A program made the translations under genes and the position numbers. A DNA stretch of 64,000 nt from Effrenium voratum (Eukaryota > Sar > Dinophyceae > Suessiales > Symbiodiniaceae), in the NCBI GenBank assembly GCA_963377175.1, contig CAUJNA010003249.1:196509-260508 (forward strand), read 5' to 3'. This document shows positions 53,101-64,000 of this stretch, in pieces; within the stretch, counting starts at the first letter, position 1, and the number at the start of each line of letters is the position of its first letter. The notes beneath the pieces were generated by a model, which did not search any database, had not been told where the DNA came from, and was given only the letters and a program-made list of their open reading frames with translations.

Positions 53101-56100
53101 GTCAACTCACCCTTGGCCCTGCGACTACCAGGACATCGGCAAGGACTTTCACATCCACCAACGCGAACCAGGGACATGTTCTTTATGCGACACTCCACGA
53201 GGGAATCTGGAATCTGCTCTCTTACCAACGCAGCCGAGACGAACGTATGGGTCCAACACAGTTGCGTATATATGCAAATGTTTATCATATGTATACCATA
53301 TGTATTAATTAATAGTAATTAATATATATATATATATGTGGGGGTTATCCAAAATTACTTTGCCTGGGGTTCCAATCGCCGGCCAATCGCGATCCAATCG
53401 CGGTCCCACAAGTTCCAATCGCGGAGGAATGTTGGGCATCGCTGTTGTTTCTGTTTCACGTCGGCCGTCTTATCTCAAGCGCTGGCCTTCCTCCATCCAT
53501 ACCTGGAAACAGGAAGCTCGGATGGACAGGCGCTCACTGGTGGAACTCGTCCAATCGACGTCCAATCGCGGTCCAATCGCGGAATTCGGCGGTGAAACTT
53601 CGGTTTGCAGCTTCCAGCCCTTGCCAGCAATCAGATTTGGAAGGCAATCATTCCAGAGAGAACTTTTGTGCGAGAACGCGCAGTCAAAATGAACGAGACG
53701 TGCGTCGGCAACATGCAACGTCTATATTCATGATAATTTCGTTGCCCTTTCGCGGTCCAATCGCCGGCCAACCGCGGCTTGAGTTTTACCAATCGCGCGG
53801 TTCAACAAGTTGTCGCTGTTCACAAGTTTTAGACATGCAATTACGGACGGCCCCCATATATATATATATATATATTTCACTAGCCATGATAGCGCAAGCG
53901 ATTCAACATCTGTCACCACCTCCAACTCAATTTGTCCAACGGGAGCCGCAGCTGGCCTCTGGCTGTGAGCAGCAATGGTGGCACGCGCCACCCATCCTGC
54001 GGGCTTTCATGGCCCTTGCTAGATGCGTGTTTGGCCCACAACGAGACTTGTCCGTGTGAAGCACAAGCACGGGAAACCGGAAATTGATGTCTCCCCCTCA
54101 AGAGGCTATCCAAACGGCAATCGGTCATTCTAGGAAACATCCAAATTGTTGCGACATGCTGGTGATTCGTTCAGCAACATTTGTGCCAGGGACAATTTCT
54201 CCATTTCCCTTACGAATCCTCATCATGCTTGTCTGAAGGCCTTATTAAGGGGTTCATGATGCATGAGTATTTCTAACAACCCACGTAAAAAGGAATATTT
54301 GGCCCAAAATACATTTGACTCCCGGGCAAGTAGTTGCAAGAGGGCCAGCTGCAGTGGACGAAGCAACGAAACTCGGTTGCTTTCTGCTCTCCTGCTAAAA
54401 GTTCAACATTTAGTGGTTTAACACGGAACATCCACTAGTTGGCACAAAGTTGAAGTCCTAACATCCCTTGGCAAAATGCACCAAAGGGATTGGACCCCCA
54501 AATGGCGGGTCTTGCCTGTGTCCGTTTGGTTTGGCAGTGGACGAAGCAACGAATCACATGTTGCATGGCGCAACTTCCTCCCGAACGCCCCGGCTGTACT
54601 TTGGGAAGGTGATTGCTCACACGGTAGGGCCAGCTTTCCCGGACATGTGGGTAATCAATTGGGGCCCGTTGGTGGACATCAGCCCGTTGGTAGACACCAT
54701 CTACATGGGGATCAATATCACCATCAACCTTTTCTTTATTCTTTGGTGGAAAGCAGCCATGTCACCTTTTAGCAACGGAGCTGTTATGAGTTCAAAGCCA
54801 CGGATGGCTCTGCAAGGTCTCCCTTACAGAACCTCATTCGATTTTGCAATCATCTGTGGTCAGGGCCACACGCCGCCCCTGGGGCACTGGCCACTTGAGC
54901 TGTGCATGTCAGCGCAGCGCAGCTGCGCCGAGGCTTGAGGAAACACAGAGAAGTAGCAACTTAGAGGTTGGGCTGTTGCGAGACTTCCCATTGGCATTTT
55001 GGGGTTGCGTGACTCAGCTGGTGATTGTTTAGCTGCAGATCACATGTTTTCCTGCGTGGATGTTGCTTTTGCCTGCTTGCAGGTGTTAAACGTCTCTTGG
55101 GGCATGTCGCCTCACAGTCCTCACCAAGCATGTTCTGTCACTCCGCACAAGCTCGAAGGCTGTTTTGACAGCCTGTGTGCGTCTCCGCTTTAAGCGTGAG
55201 GGCTGAAATGACATGACGCTCCCTTAAATGACTTTTCTCCGCACGGGCCAGTTTGAGCCATCATGGTGCCACCAGCGCTCCTGGGCACGAGAGGGGCTTG
55301 GCTAAACTGCCACGAAACACAGCAGCGCTTCGTTGCAAATGGTTGCTTTCATTTGGATGTCGCTTCAAAGGTTCAACATGAGCCATGAAAAGTGGCTGTT
55401 AACTGTACTTCACGCAACGTCTGTACATTCAATTACGATAACATCCTGGTATTACCATTTGGTACCAAATAAGCTACCTTCTTGCACGGATTTCCATGAT
55501 ACAGCAACATTTCCAGGCAAGAACCAAAGTCGAAGGGCCCAACTTCGACACGGATACCACAAACAGCCAGGCGCATGGCAAGAGATTCCACTTGCTCAAA
55601 GTGCTTGGCACTGGTGCCCTACCCATGGTCGCATGGCTTTGAATTATGCAGCAAAAGGCATCCTTGTTACAGACCGGCGAGGTTCTCACCTGCTGTGCAC
55701 GTGTTTGAAAAGCGCAGGGCAACCATCCATAGCGTTCTCCAGAATAACTCTAAGGCCATTCTGGGCTGCGATGATTCACCAAGAAGAATGAAGGACACCT
55801 CAAAAGGGACCTTCATCTTGGGCTTGTTTCACCCCGAGGTGACCTCTTTGAGAATCAAATCACTCCAGGTGCGCAAGCTCTTTCTGTCACTGTCTTTCGC
55901 ATCATCCTCCAGTGAAACCGGTTTCCCAGCGCTTCTTGCACTGTGCGCGAATTTTCCGAGCGAAAGATACGGCGAAGGCAAGCAACAGTGCAAGCCACGA
56001 CCTAAGGACAGTGCTTCAGGAACTCAAGCAGAACAAACATAAACATGTTTTTAAGAAGGAAGAATTGGTGACGGCCCTCGTTCTTTCTCCAGCCTAAATC

Positions 56101-58084
56101 TTGATTGAAGTTAGACCCTGGAAAATGTATGTTCTATCGCAATAATGATATGCAACATGTATCCTAACTCCAGTGCAAATGCGAATATCTAGCCCCTCTT
56201 CACCGTTGCTTTTTGTGGCATTCTGTCCCGTGAGACAAGGCAGGCTCTTGCTGCCAGGTTGACATGTCCGCAACCTAAGAGCCCGTCAGTGGCCTTGTCC
56301 AGAGGAAAACCTTAGCAAGCACAACTGAAAGCTGGGAAACACAACTTGCTCTCTGCTGCGGAAATGTTTGTCTTTTTAGGGGTACCATTTTGGGGGGTTC
56401 GAAGGGAAAAGAGGAAACCTTACCGTTTTGGGGGGGATGCGCCTATTGCCACGTCAAAGCAACTCTAAGCCTGATCACCTGACCTGAGAAGGCCTCAGTT
56501 GAGTTTCTACCATGGCCCATCCGTCACCCCTCGAGCAACAGAAATGAGTCGCAAGATCCCCAGAAAAACAAGCCACCCTAAGGGTCCTATCGGGGCTTGG
56601 TATGCAGAACCCGGCCCCGTACCACACCCCGAGTTGCTGAAAAGGGGTCTCAAAACATACGTGGCTCTTGCCATTTCTGCCTTATCAAGGCGCAGCTTCA
56701 TGGGATCCTTGTAGATGGGGACGTCATCCTCGTAGGTGTTCACCTGACGTCCCTAATGTCCGCGTCGCAACGAAAAAACATGAAAAGAAGAAACATGGTC
56801 CACAATCACCAAAGCCGAGTTGCGACTGGCTGCAACGTCAACTTGCCATTTGGTCTTCAAAGCCCTCCGCATGCCTAGCTCTTCAACATGTGTTGGCCAA
56901 TCCGATCTGCAAAATCCCTGCGGGTTAAAACCACTGGACCAAATCCTTTCGGCCCTTGTCACTTGTCTAACCCCTTGTCTGGATCTCGCGGATTGCAACC
57001 AGGCCACTGTTGATCAAACCTCAATATCACCCGCAAGCTTGATGGAGATTTTGAATCCCTCATTCTAAATCCCAGTGAAAACAATTCTACAAACCCCCCT
57101 GGACATTTTAGGGCAAACATCCCCTCAAGTCGCAGCCCAATTGGGCCCCCTTCATAACCATGCTTGCGCCCTACGCAGGGATCGCCAAGAGGAGCTCGCT
57201 TGTGAGTTGAGAGCCATATCTTCAAAGATTCTGTCTTTCTTTCAGGTAGCCTTGAAAGGGGTTGTGAACATAACCTTCAGCCGCCCGCCGTCTGAACTCT
57301 GTGGGAGAACGCTGTTTCTTGACCGTCGCCCCAGTGGCTCATGCTGACTATACCGTGGCCCAAAACTCCAGGACCATCGCCAAACCGCAAACCGCCCGGA
57401 GGCCCCACAACGTTGGTGGGCCCTCTATGGACATTGGGGGAGCCTGAACTCTTGCAACATGACGTCAAAGGTTTGATCTTGCCAAGCTTCATGCCAAGTT
57501 GGCCTGGGCCATGGCTTTAGGGGCGCTTGGACGCGTCACCCCCACGGCCTGCAGGAAACCTGTGGACTCGCCGGAAAGGTTCTTGCGTGCGCAACAACCT
57601 GGGCACTTTCCGACTCGGAGCCGCCCAACGAGTTGACACCCGCTGGAAAGGAACAAAATGAAAACCCCGAAAAGGCGAGGCAAAAAGCGATTCTATGGCA
57701 ATGCCTGCGACTTAGCCTGCCGACAACGGCGGCACAAAACATAAACCGGACACAAGCAGGGCCAATTTTTGACACTCTCCTGCTTTCCGAAGAATTCTAC
57801 GGTGACAATATTTACATGAAACATGGTCAGAACGACTCGTCTCCCCAAGACGAAATGAGTGAGCCCCCCTAGTTTTTGCGGGATGCGTATGAACCAGCGA
57901 TGTGAACCGCCTCATGGGACCATTCACCATTGATTGTATGGCTTAATTCCGGGAAACAAACCCTCAGCCCAAAACGGCCACAGATACCCATACAGACATG
58001 CACACTTCTCCTTGGAAGATTTCACGCCTTGTCACCAGCAAAGGGCCCCGACTCGGCCGCCCAAAAAAAACGCGCCGAACCAAC
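50152..58084. other. Long stretch without a secure gene
   Basis: Upstream of the CDPK start. It holds AT dinucleotide runs near 53315-53336 and 53855-53875, a C-rich tract at 51340-51460, and weak open stretches near 52560-52640 and 57500-57640 on the minus strand. No promoter motif recognised; dinoflagellate core promoters are poorly defined. Confidence 0.45.
54371..54480 (+). repeat. 110-bp dispersed repeat, copy 2
   Basis: Direct-orientation match to 37951-38060. The 20-mer GCAGTGGACGAAGCAACGAA flanks it at about 54352 and recurs at about 54534. Confidence 0.75.
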
Positions 58085-58149
58085 TGAGGCGTCGGCTTCT
58101 CACGCAGCATAGCAGCATGCCAACCAGAATCAGCGCCACCACTCCCATC
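58085..58149 (-). CDS. Orphan exon candidate: membrane anchor
   Basis: Reads MGVVALILVGMLLCCVRSRR then LS: a hydrophobic stretch followed by basic residues, as in a signal anchor. Acceptor GCTGAG|GATG and donor CTCA|GTTGGT (GT) fit the rules seen elsewhere. No neighbouring exon could be joined. Confidence 0.4.
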
Positions 58150-60957
58150 CTCAGCTCCGAACCAGCCCTTCTGAAGCCCTCAAATGCAAAGGCCTAAGAC
58201 TTACCTGCGACGGTTTCGAACAACACAAGATGGGTGTCTTTTTGGTGGCGCCCTTGTTTTTTGAAACCAAAAGGACAACCAGCACTTTCTGTCTCTCAAT
58301 AAAAATACCCAGATAGAAGTTGGCTGCTTCTCGTTGCCTGTGCTTAATTTGCGGTGTGTGGGCCCGAGCAGGCGTACGAATGGGCATGGGCGTGGGTACT
58401 TGCGTGTGTGTCTGTGTGTGTGTGGGTGTGCATACTTGCAACAGTGTGTGTGTGTGTGTGAGAGAGAATGCAAGAAAGTCCGTGTCCATTTTGCGTATTG
58501 CAGTTTGTGTCTGCATGTCCGCTTGCTTTGTGTTTGTGTTTGCCCTGGTGCTTAGGGTCGCGCTTGTTTGCTTGTTTGCTTGTTTGTTTGTTTGTTTGTT
58601 TGTTTGCTTGCTTGCTTGCTTGTCTGTTTGGTTGTTTGATTGTTTTATTGTTTGTTTGTCTACCTGCCTCTGTTTTGGTTTGCCCTGGATTGTCTGTTTG
58701 TTGGCTTGTTTGTTGGTTTCTTGTTTGGTTGGCTTGGTGTGCACTTGCGTGTTTCATTGATCGCGTACTTCTTTTTGTGCAGAAGCGCCTAAGCCAGGTT
58801 GAGCCCCTCGCAGTTGGCTGAACAGAGCCCAACTGATAGCCCGGCCGATTTGCCGCCTCTGGTCCTCTTGCCTTTCCCTGTTGAAGGACGGACAAGCTGG
58901 GCATAGTGCCTCAAAACAAAACCCAATGGGGGCCGCCGGCCGCCGGAGAGATTTACTCAAACTGCCCATGCCAAAGGCCTGGGACCAATTCACTAGCCCG
59001 GCCAGGGGAAAAAGAGCATTTTAGAAGCAACCCGCTTGGGGGAGAGCTTGGTCAACAGGGTTGGTCCTTGCTTGTGCTTCCCAAAACGACCCCGAGTTCC
59101 TTTGAACCTGGTCAAGGGTGCCCCTAAGAAAGACATGGTCACAACCTGGCGAAGGCCTGAGATGGGCTTTAGGCGCTGGCCCGACGTACCACAGCAGCTT
59201 GGCTCCCTGACACAGATTGCGCAACCAGCGACCCGCTAGGCTCCTGACACATGAGGGAGTTCCTTTGATTTTCCAGCACAGCCACACAGGCAGCCTCCCT
59301 TGAAAAACCACAGCCGCGGGAAAAGCTCTTCGTTCATCTGTTCAGACTTGATGAGTATGATCTGTGTTCCATCTCATCTCCTTATCTACTAGAAGTGACG
59401 CTGAAGAGTGGCCGCTCACATGAAAGTGATTGACCAAAAAGCCAGAGCATACAGGTGGCACGGACTCTCAAAGTTCTCATGGCAAGCACTACCCCCCATT
59501 TCAGAAAACCTCCATGTGCCCAAAGACGTTTGGGCTGAAGCCGGCCGTAAACGCCAACGCACGCCTTTGGTCTCGTTTGGCGGTCGGTGTCTTTGGCTCC
59601 CAAGGCCTTGTCTCTGGGCTGTGCTTGAGTGGCGGCTGGATCGTCGCGCCCGGCCACGTCTTCATGCACCTCGGCGATTCGTGAAGCGGCTGCTTTTGTC
59701 GCTTGAAGATCAGTGACGATCGAGACTAGCCAAACGAGGCGCCACTTTGTTTCAAAAAAATGGTCTTCCCAATGTGTATATATATATATATAAGTCCAGG
59801 AACCCACGCAGCGAGCAGATGGTATGCAGGAACTCCAAGAGGAAGTCAACCAGTTTTATGCTCAAGGGTCCGAAAATGTGGAGAAGACTCTCTTAGGACA
59901 ATCAGGACCGTCATTTTTTGGGCACAACAACGGCGTCCTCCAGGACACACGAATCACACGAACGGTGGTTCCTTTCTGACAAATGTGACTCAAAGCATGG
60001 ATGGCAGACTTCATGAATGGGCTGCAGAATGGTTTCCTCCCGTATGTCAGGAACAAGCAGGTGGGAGCTGTTATTCCACCACTACCGTAGCAAGTAGACG
60101 AGAAACAAAAGGATGTTGCCCTCCCATCCAGAAACATGCAACCTCGCGGGGGGGGGGGCTTCCAAAGGCTTCCAAAGGAGGCCCCTGGTGGGTTGAATGT
60201 TTGTGGACTGGAGGGTAAAGGTCTTTTTGTAAACCTCGGCCTTGTGGGGGAGTCTACACCACCTCAGGTGAGGTAGACCGGAAACCGCAAAGAGCCAAAG
60301 CCTCTTGCCGCTCCAATTGATGACTGTTGCCCTACAAACCTGTATCCACCCGTTTGAATTTCATCGTGGCGGTCAGTTTTGCCTCCAAATACCTGACACA
60401 CCAACTCGGAGGCTCTGGCCCTATTTTTGGTGAGGACTATTCTGAAATTGTCTTGTTTTTTGTTAGTGCGGGTACCTGCTTGTTCTTTTTGTTTATAAGA
60501 AAGCTGAAGGGGACAATCAACCAAGCACTTGTTTAGGGTCTCCGTTTGATCGGATTGAAACGGACGAGCCAAAAACATGTTGTCATTATTTTGTGGTCCA
60601 CATCCTATTTTGAGACAAAGTCATGTCGGTGCGTGTGTCTTGAAATAGCTGGTGCGAGTACCCCTTTCAGGTTGGTGAATGTTGGTGAGGTAAACGCCGA
60701 TTGAAACCAAAAGAGTTTGTATCAACATGCAAAATACCAACAAACACGTGACTTTCTTTTTGGCTTCCTTTCAAACCAACTAAGAACGGCACCCTCCAAA
60801 AAAGCACGGCTCAAAAACCACCCTGGATTTCGAAATCCAAAAGGAAAGCAAAAAGTACAGCCCAACAAGGAAACTTGAAAAAAACATAGGCCGCCCCTGC
60901 GCGCGTTTTGGGGTGTTCAGAAGGTGCGACCCGCTCGCGTGCGAAGGGGGGGATTTC
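58150..60957. other. Stretch without a secure gene
   Basis: Holds the GT/TTTG-rich region 58395-58740 and a TA run at 59776-59792. Between 59530 and 59690 both strands are open (plus: LAVGVFGSQGLVSGLCLSGG; minus: RIAEVHEDVAGRDDPAATQA), so no call is made. Confidence 0.4.
58395..58740 (+). repeat. GT / TTTG / CTTG simple-repeat region
   Basis: TGTG runs (58400-58462) and TTTG/CTTG tetranucleotides (58560-58625). It is the strand-inverse in composition of the A/C-rich arrays at 12 and 61.5 kb. Confidence 0.9.
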
Positions 60958-61027
60958 AGGAACGGTTGCCAGGCGGCCACCGCTGCGTCCACGGCCAACT
61001 GCCCCAGGATGGCCTCCGAGTCGTGGC
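60958..61027 (-). CDS. Orphan exon candidate (HDSEAILGQLAVDAAV)
   Basis: Reads HDSEAILGQLAVDAAVAAWQ then PF. Acceptor CGTGAG|GCC, donor TTCCT|GAAATC (GA, tentative). GC-rich, coding-like, product unrecognised. Confidence 0.45.
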
Positions 61028-63209
61028 CTCACGCATCGAGGAACGGGAAGATGTGTCACGTCCAATCAAACTTGTTCAAAACCACACAAACCAACCAGCA
61101 AACCAGCAAACCAGCTGTTACTCAAACTTTCAAAACCACACAAACAAACCGGTTGATTGACTCAAACCTGTTGATTGACTGAAGTCCTTAGGAGTTGTCT
61201 GCAATATTCAAGTTTGTCTTGTGCAAAAGAGCAAGACAAAAACAGAACCAAAACAAGCAAACTCAGGTGAAAACTAATCAAACTCAGGTGAAGCTGCTTA
61301 GCCATCGCAACGACTTGCGCACAACAGGTTCTGAGTCCAAATCCGACCATTTGGATTTGAATTCTGGTTCTTGTGGGTAAATGGGAAAACCCTCCTTAAC
61401 CACCAAACCAATCCACCAAGTAGTAGACGGAAGCTGGCAAACCCGAAAACAACCCAAGAACCAAGCAAACAAGCAAACAAAAAAGCAGCTAAGCAAGGAA
61501 GCAAGCAAGCAAACAAAGCAACAAGAGAAATAACCAAAGGAACAAAATACAGGAAATCAACAAACGGAACAAAAGAAAAGGAAGAAATAAAGGAATAAAG
61601 GAAGAAAGCAATAAAGAACGAAAGAAACAAATAATAAGCAAATAAATAATGAAGTAAAAAGGAAAGAAGGAAATAACACACATAAGCAAGTAACAATGAA
61701 ACAAAGAAAGAACGAAACAATGAAACAAAGAAACACACAAACAAAGAAACACATAAACAAAATAAACAACCAAACAAACAAACAAACGAACAAACAAAAA
61801 ACAACAAACAAACAAACAGAAGCCACCTGGCTGAACACCAAACATAGCCAAACTCTGCAAGTGTTTGACGAAAACCACCCAACAAGAAGGATGACTCCGT
61901 AAAGGAACCTGGCGACGCCCCAAAATGACACGGCGCATCCTCCACCATGGTCAAATCCAACTTTACAGGAAACACCATTTGGCTTCCTAGGCCCCTTAAG
62001 GTGACCCCGGGGCATTGCCAAAACCCCTGGTGATTGCACCCAGCTCCAACCAAACACCAGCCATGGCGTCGCAGAAAAGGAGGGCCTAGCACGTCGCCGA
62101 CCTGGCAAGCGCGAGACGGCGAGACGGCGAGCTCACCGAGTTGCGCCCAAAGAAGACTCCAAATTCCGTACCGGCCTAAAAAAAATGCATGGGATAGCAT
62201 TGGATTATGGCACACGGGGTGCTTTAAGAACCAAACTTCATGAATCATAGGAGTCGTAGGAGTGAATCGAGTAAGCCTTACATTACCTCTAGGTTGGCTT
62301 GCAATCCGCCAGGTATCACCCTTGTTTCCATCCCTTGTTGCCATGGAAAGAGCTCGCTTCCGTTCGTAGGCGCAACATGGGCAACATCGAACATAGGAGG
62401 TTGTGTGATCTTGATCTCCCGTGACCTGCTCAAAAGGGTACCCTCATCAAAGCAAACAAATGCAAACAACAACCATCGACATGCACTCAAACCCAGGAAC
62501 ACTGAGCACGCGCTCAAACATGCACATGCAGAAATCGAGGGGGCCCTTGGCGTAGACAGAGCTAGCACAGATCGGACAGAAGAACCCTGGACGTCACCAA
62601 GTTTCTGTGGCTAGTGTGCAGGGGGCCTTTTATGCAACGACTGCTTCCAACAACATGCGGGCAGAAGGATGTGAGGCAATCAGCTAAAAAACGATGGTCT
62701 CAATCAGTGTATGAAGTGCACTAGCAGGGTTTCGAAGGGTTTCAAATTGTCCTGCTCGAAAGAGAACCTCACCTTGAATTGCAGCCAAGCAGTGGCATTG
62801 AGCATGGCCCAGAAGGAACATGTGGCAGAAGGAACCTTTGCAGTGGAGCGAGTACTCCCCAAAAGCCGACGAAATTCGGCAACCAACGCAGCTAGATGGT
62901 TTGCGAGTTATGCCCCCCCCCCCCATTCTCACCCCCGGTGAACCCGTAAAAGCAGGATTGTGAACCACCTAAGAAATCAGATCCAAGCAACCACAAACAT
63001 ACCCTGACCAAACCATTCAAGCCACCAAATTTCCAGAATTTGGGTTTGTGTTCTTTGGAGGGTACCTGAGGGTACCCTTTTCAGCTTGGTTCGGGAAACT
63101 AACCAGACCCCCAGAAATCCCTTTCGATCCCTCGGAAACCATCCACCCAAATCCATCCAACACCACGACCGACCCTTCGCCGAACCCGAACTCCGCCGGG
63201 GCGGACCAC
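61028..63209. other. Repeat-rich stretch without a secure gene
   Basis: Dominated by the purine/A-C-rich array 61440-61830. An ambiguous GC-rich segment at 62090-62160 is open on both strands. Otherwise nothing seen. Confidence 0.4.
61440..61830 (+). repeat. CAAA / GAAA-rich array
   Basis: AACAAGCAAGC, AAAGGAAG, AAACAAAG and finally AAACAAACAAAC units; nearly T-free on the plus strand. Confidence 0.9.
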
Positions 63210-63266
63210 TTTCCGGAGCTTGGACTCGAAGAGCCCGCCCCCTAGGGTGTCTTCCGCAATGAAGGC
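63210..63266 (-). CDS. Orphan exon candidate (AFIAEDTLGGGLFESKLRK)
   Basis: Nineteen codons reading AFIAEDTLGGGLFESKLRK. Acceptor AGTGAG|GCC, donor AAA|GTGGTC (GT). Fits the exon style of the window; product unrecognised. Confidence 0.45.
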
Positions 63267-64000
63267 CTCACTTCGCCCGTCGCTCGAATTGAAACGCTGA
63301 GCTGCTTGGAACGGAAGGAGCCGTACGCGTGGGACCTCTCATGTTGTCGGTTTGGTTTTTGGCCATACGGCCTTTGACCGAAAAACGGGGGACCTTCCCT
63401 GATTTGTTCGGCTTGTTTGCAGCAACATGTTGAACACCACACGGGTTTCATCATACGGGTCGTATACGCAAATCACCGTAACAATCATGGCCGTACGGAC
63501 AAATATGACCAACAGGGGTTTGACAGAAGAATGGCTATTCAGGGTTTGAAGGGAAACCCCAAAGAATTCACGCGTTTGCAGGGGGTACCGGAACCACCCA
63601 GGAGCAAAAAACCAAGCCAAGAGTAAGAGACCTTTCTCGGTGAGCTCGTTTTCCCCCCGGACAGGTCTTGCTATTTGCCCAAGAGGGTCGTCGGAATGTT
63701 GGCTGTGTTTTGGGCTGCTTCACAGTGGGCCAGGTCACCCTCAATTGGTGGGTTGAATTGGTTGGGATTTGAAATCCGTCCTGGTTCCCTTAACTTCCAA
63801 ACCACAAACCCAAACCAATGGACAGAAAGCTCATAGGCTCAGGGTGACTTGTAGGACTTGCATTGGTGTGAAGTTTCGGCAGGGATTGGGGTGGGAGGGT
63901 TGTGCTGGGTTTGGGGTTGATATGGGTTGATGATTCGGTGATAGTGGGCGTTGAGAGTGGATATTGCATTGGGTTTGGTTTGAAGTTGTGGTGGAATCGG
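63267..64000. other. No gene seen
   Basis: GT-biased plus strand with repeated TTGGG/TGGG words near the right edge; no exon-like segment recognised. Confidence 0.4.

Noticed and set aside
54468..54938. 156-codon plus-strand frame with a hydrophobic stretch (INITINLFFILWWKAA)
   Set aside because: No conserved motif, no coding-like composition and no partner exons; opposite to all resolved genes.
55333..55791. 152-codon plus-strand open frame in a repeat-poor region
   Set aside because: No recognisable domain or splice context; could be a decayed gene, but nothing supports it.
58151..58744. 197-codon minus-strand open frame (NKQ-rich)
   Set aside because: Low-complexity translation of the GT/TTTG region.
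59430..59684. Plus-strand LSGGWIVAPGHVFMHLGDS, faintly protease-like
   Set aside because: The minus strand is equally open here and no catalytic motif is complete, so neither strand can be preferred.
61298..62344. 348-codon minus-strand open frame, the longest in the window
   Set aside because: Mostly translated CAAA/GAAA-type repeat giving Phe/Leu/Cys-rich nonsense; no conserved motif.

Overview
This window reads as nuclear DNA of a dinoflagellate, most like the Symbiodiniaceae/Suessiales type. Coding sequence comes as tiny GC-rich exons (19-160 nt) spread among introns of several hundred to about 2,000 bases. Splice donors are mostly GC, with some GA and GT. Almost every acceptor is AG followed by G. 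Every gene I can resolve is on the minus strand. The spaces are filled with simple repeats and short inverted-repeat elements. Uninterrupted ORFs are misleading here, so genes were rebuilt by joining short conserved segments and checking reading phase across each junction.

Layout, in transcription order (right to left). 50152-64000: mostly repeat-rich, with three orphan exon-like segments on the minus strand (63.2, 61.0 and 58.1 kb). 50151-27172: one apparently complete calcium-dependent protein kinase (CDPK) gene of 28 exons, about 23 kb of DNA for a 500-residue protein, in frame from ATG to TGA. It has an intact kinase core, an autoinhibitory junction and four canonical EF-hands. 27171-24469: probable intergenic region. 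24468 to about 13997: a second gene of at least 13 exons, in phase over most junctions, whose product I do not recognise. About 13996-11008: A/C-only simple repeats and no secure exon. 11007-2353 and off the left edge: the 5' part of a voltage-sensor membrane protein gene (13 exons, 272 residues visible) with S1, S2, S3, an arginine-ladder S4 and a fifth membrane segment.

The CDPK and the voltage-sensor protein both belong to calcium/voltage signalling, but neighbouring genes in dinoflagellates need not be related and I infer no functional operon. Several dispersed element families lie inside introns: a roughly 110-bp element with a GGTACC / AAAGGGAAACC core, a 100-114-bp element bounded by CTCACTTCCTGAG inverted repeats, and a third with TGCTGGTGCTCAG ends.

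Limits: exon borders come from protein conservation, phase and the AG|G rule, without transcripts. The CDPK and S1-S5 joins are strong; joins in the middle gene and the first channel exon are weaker.
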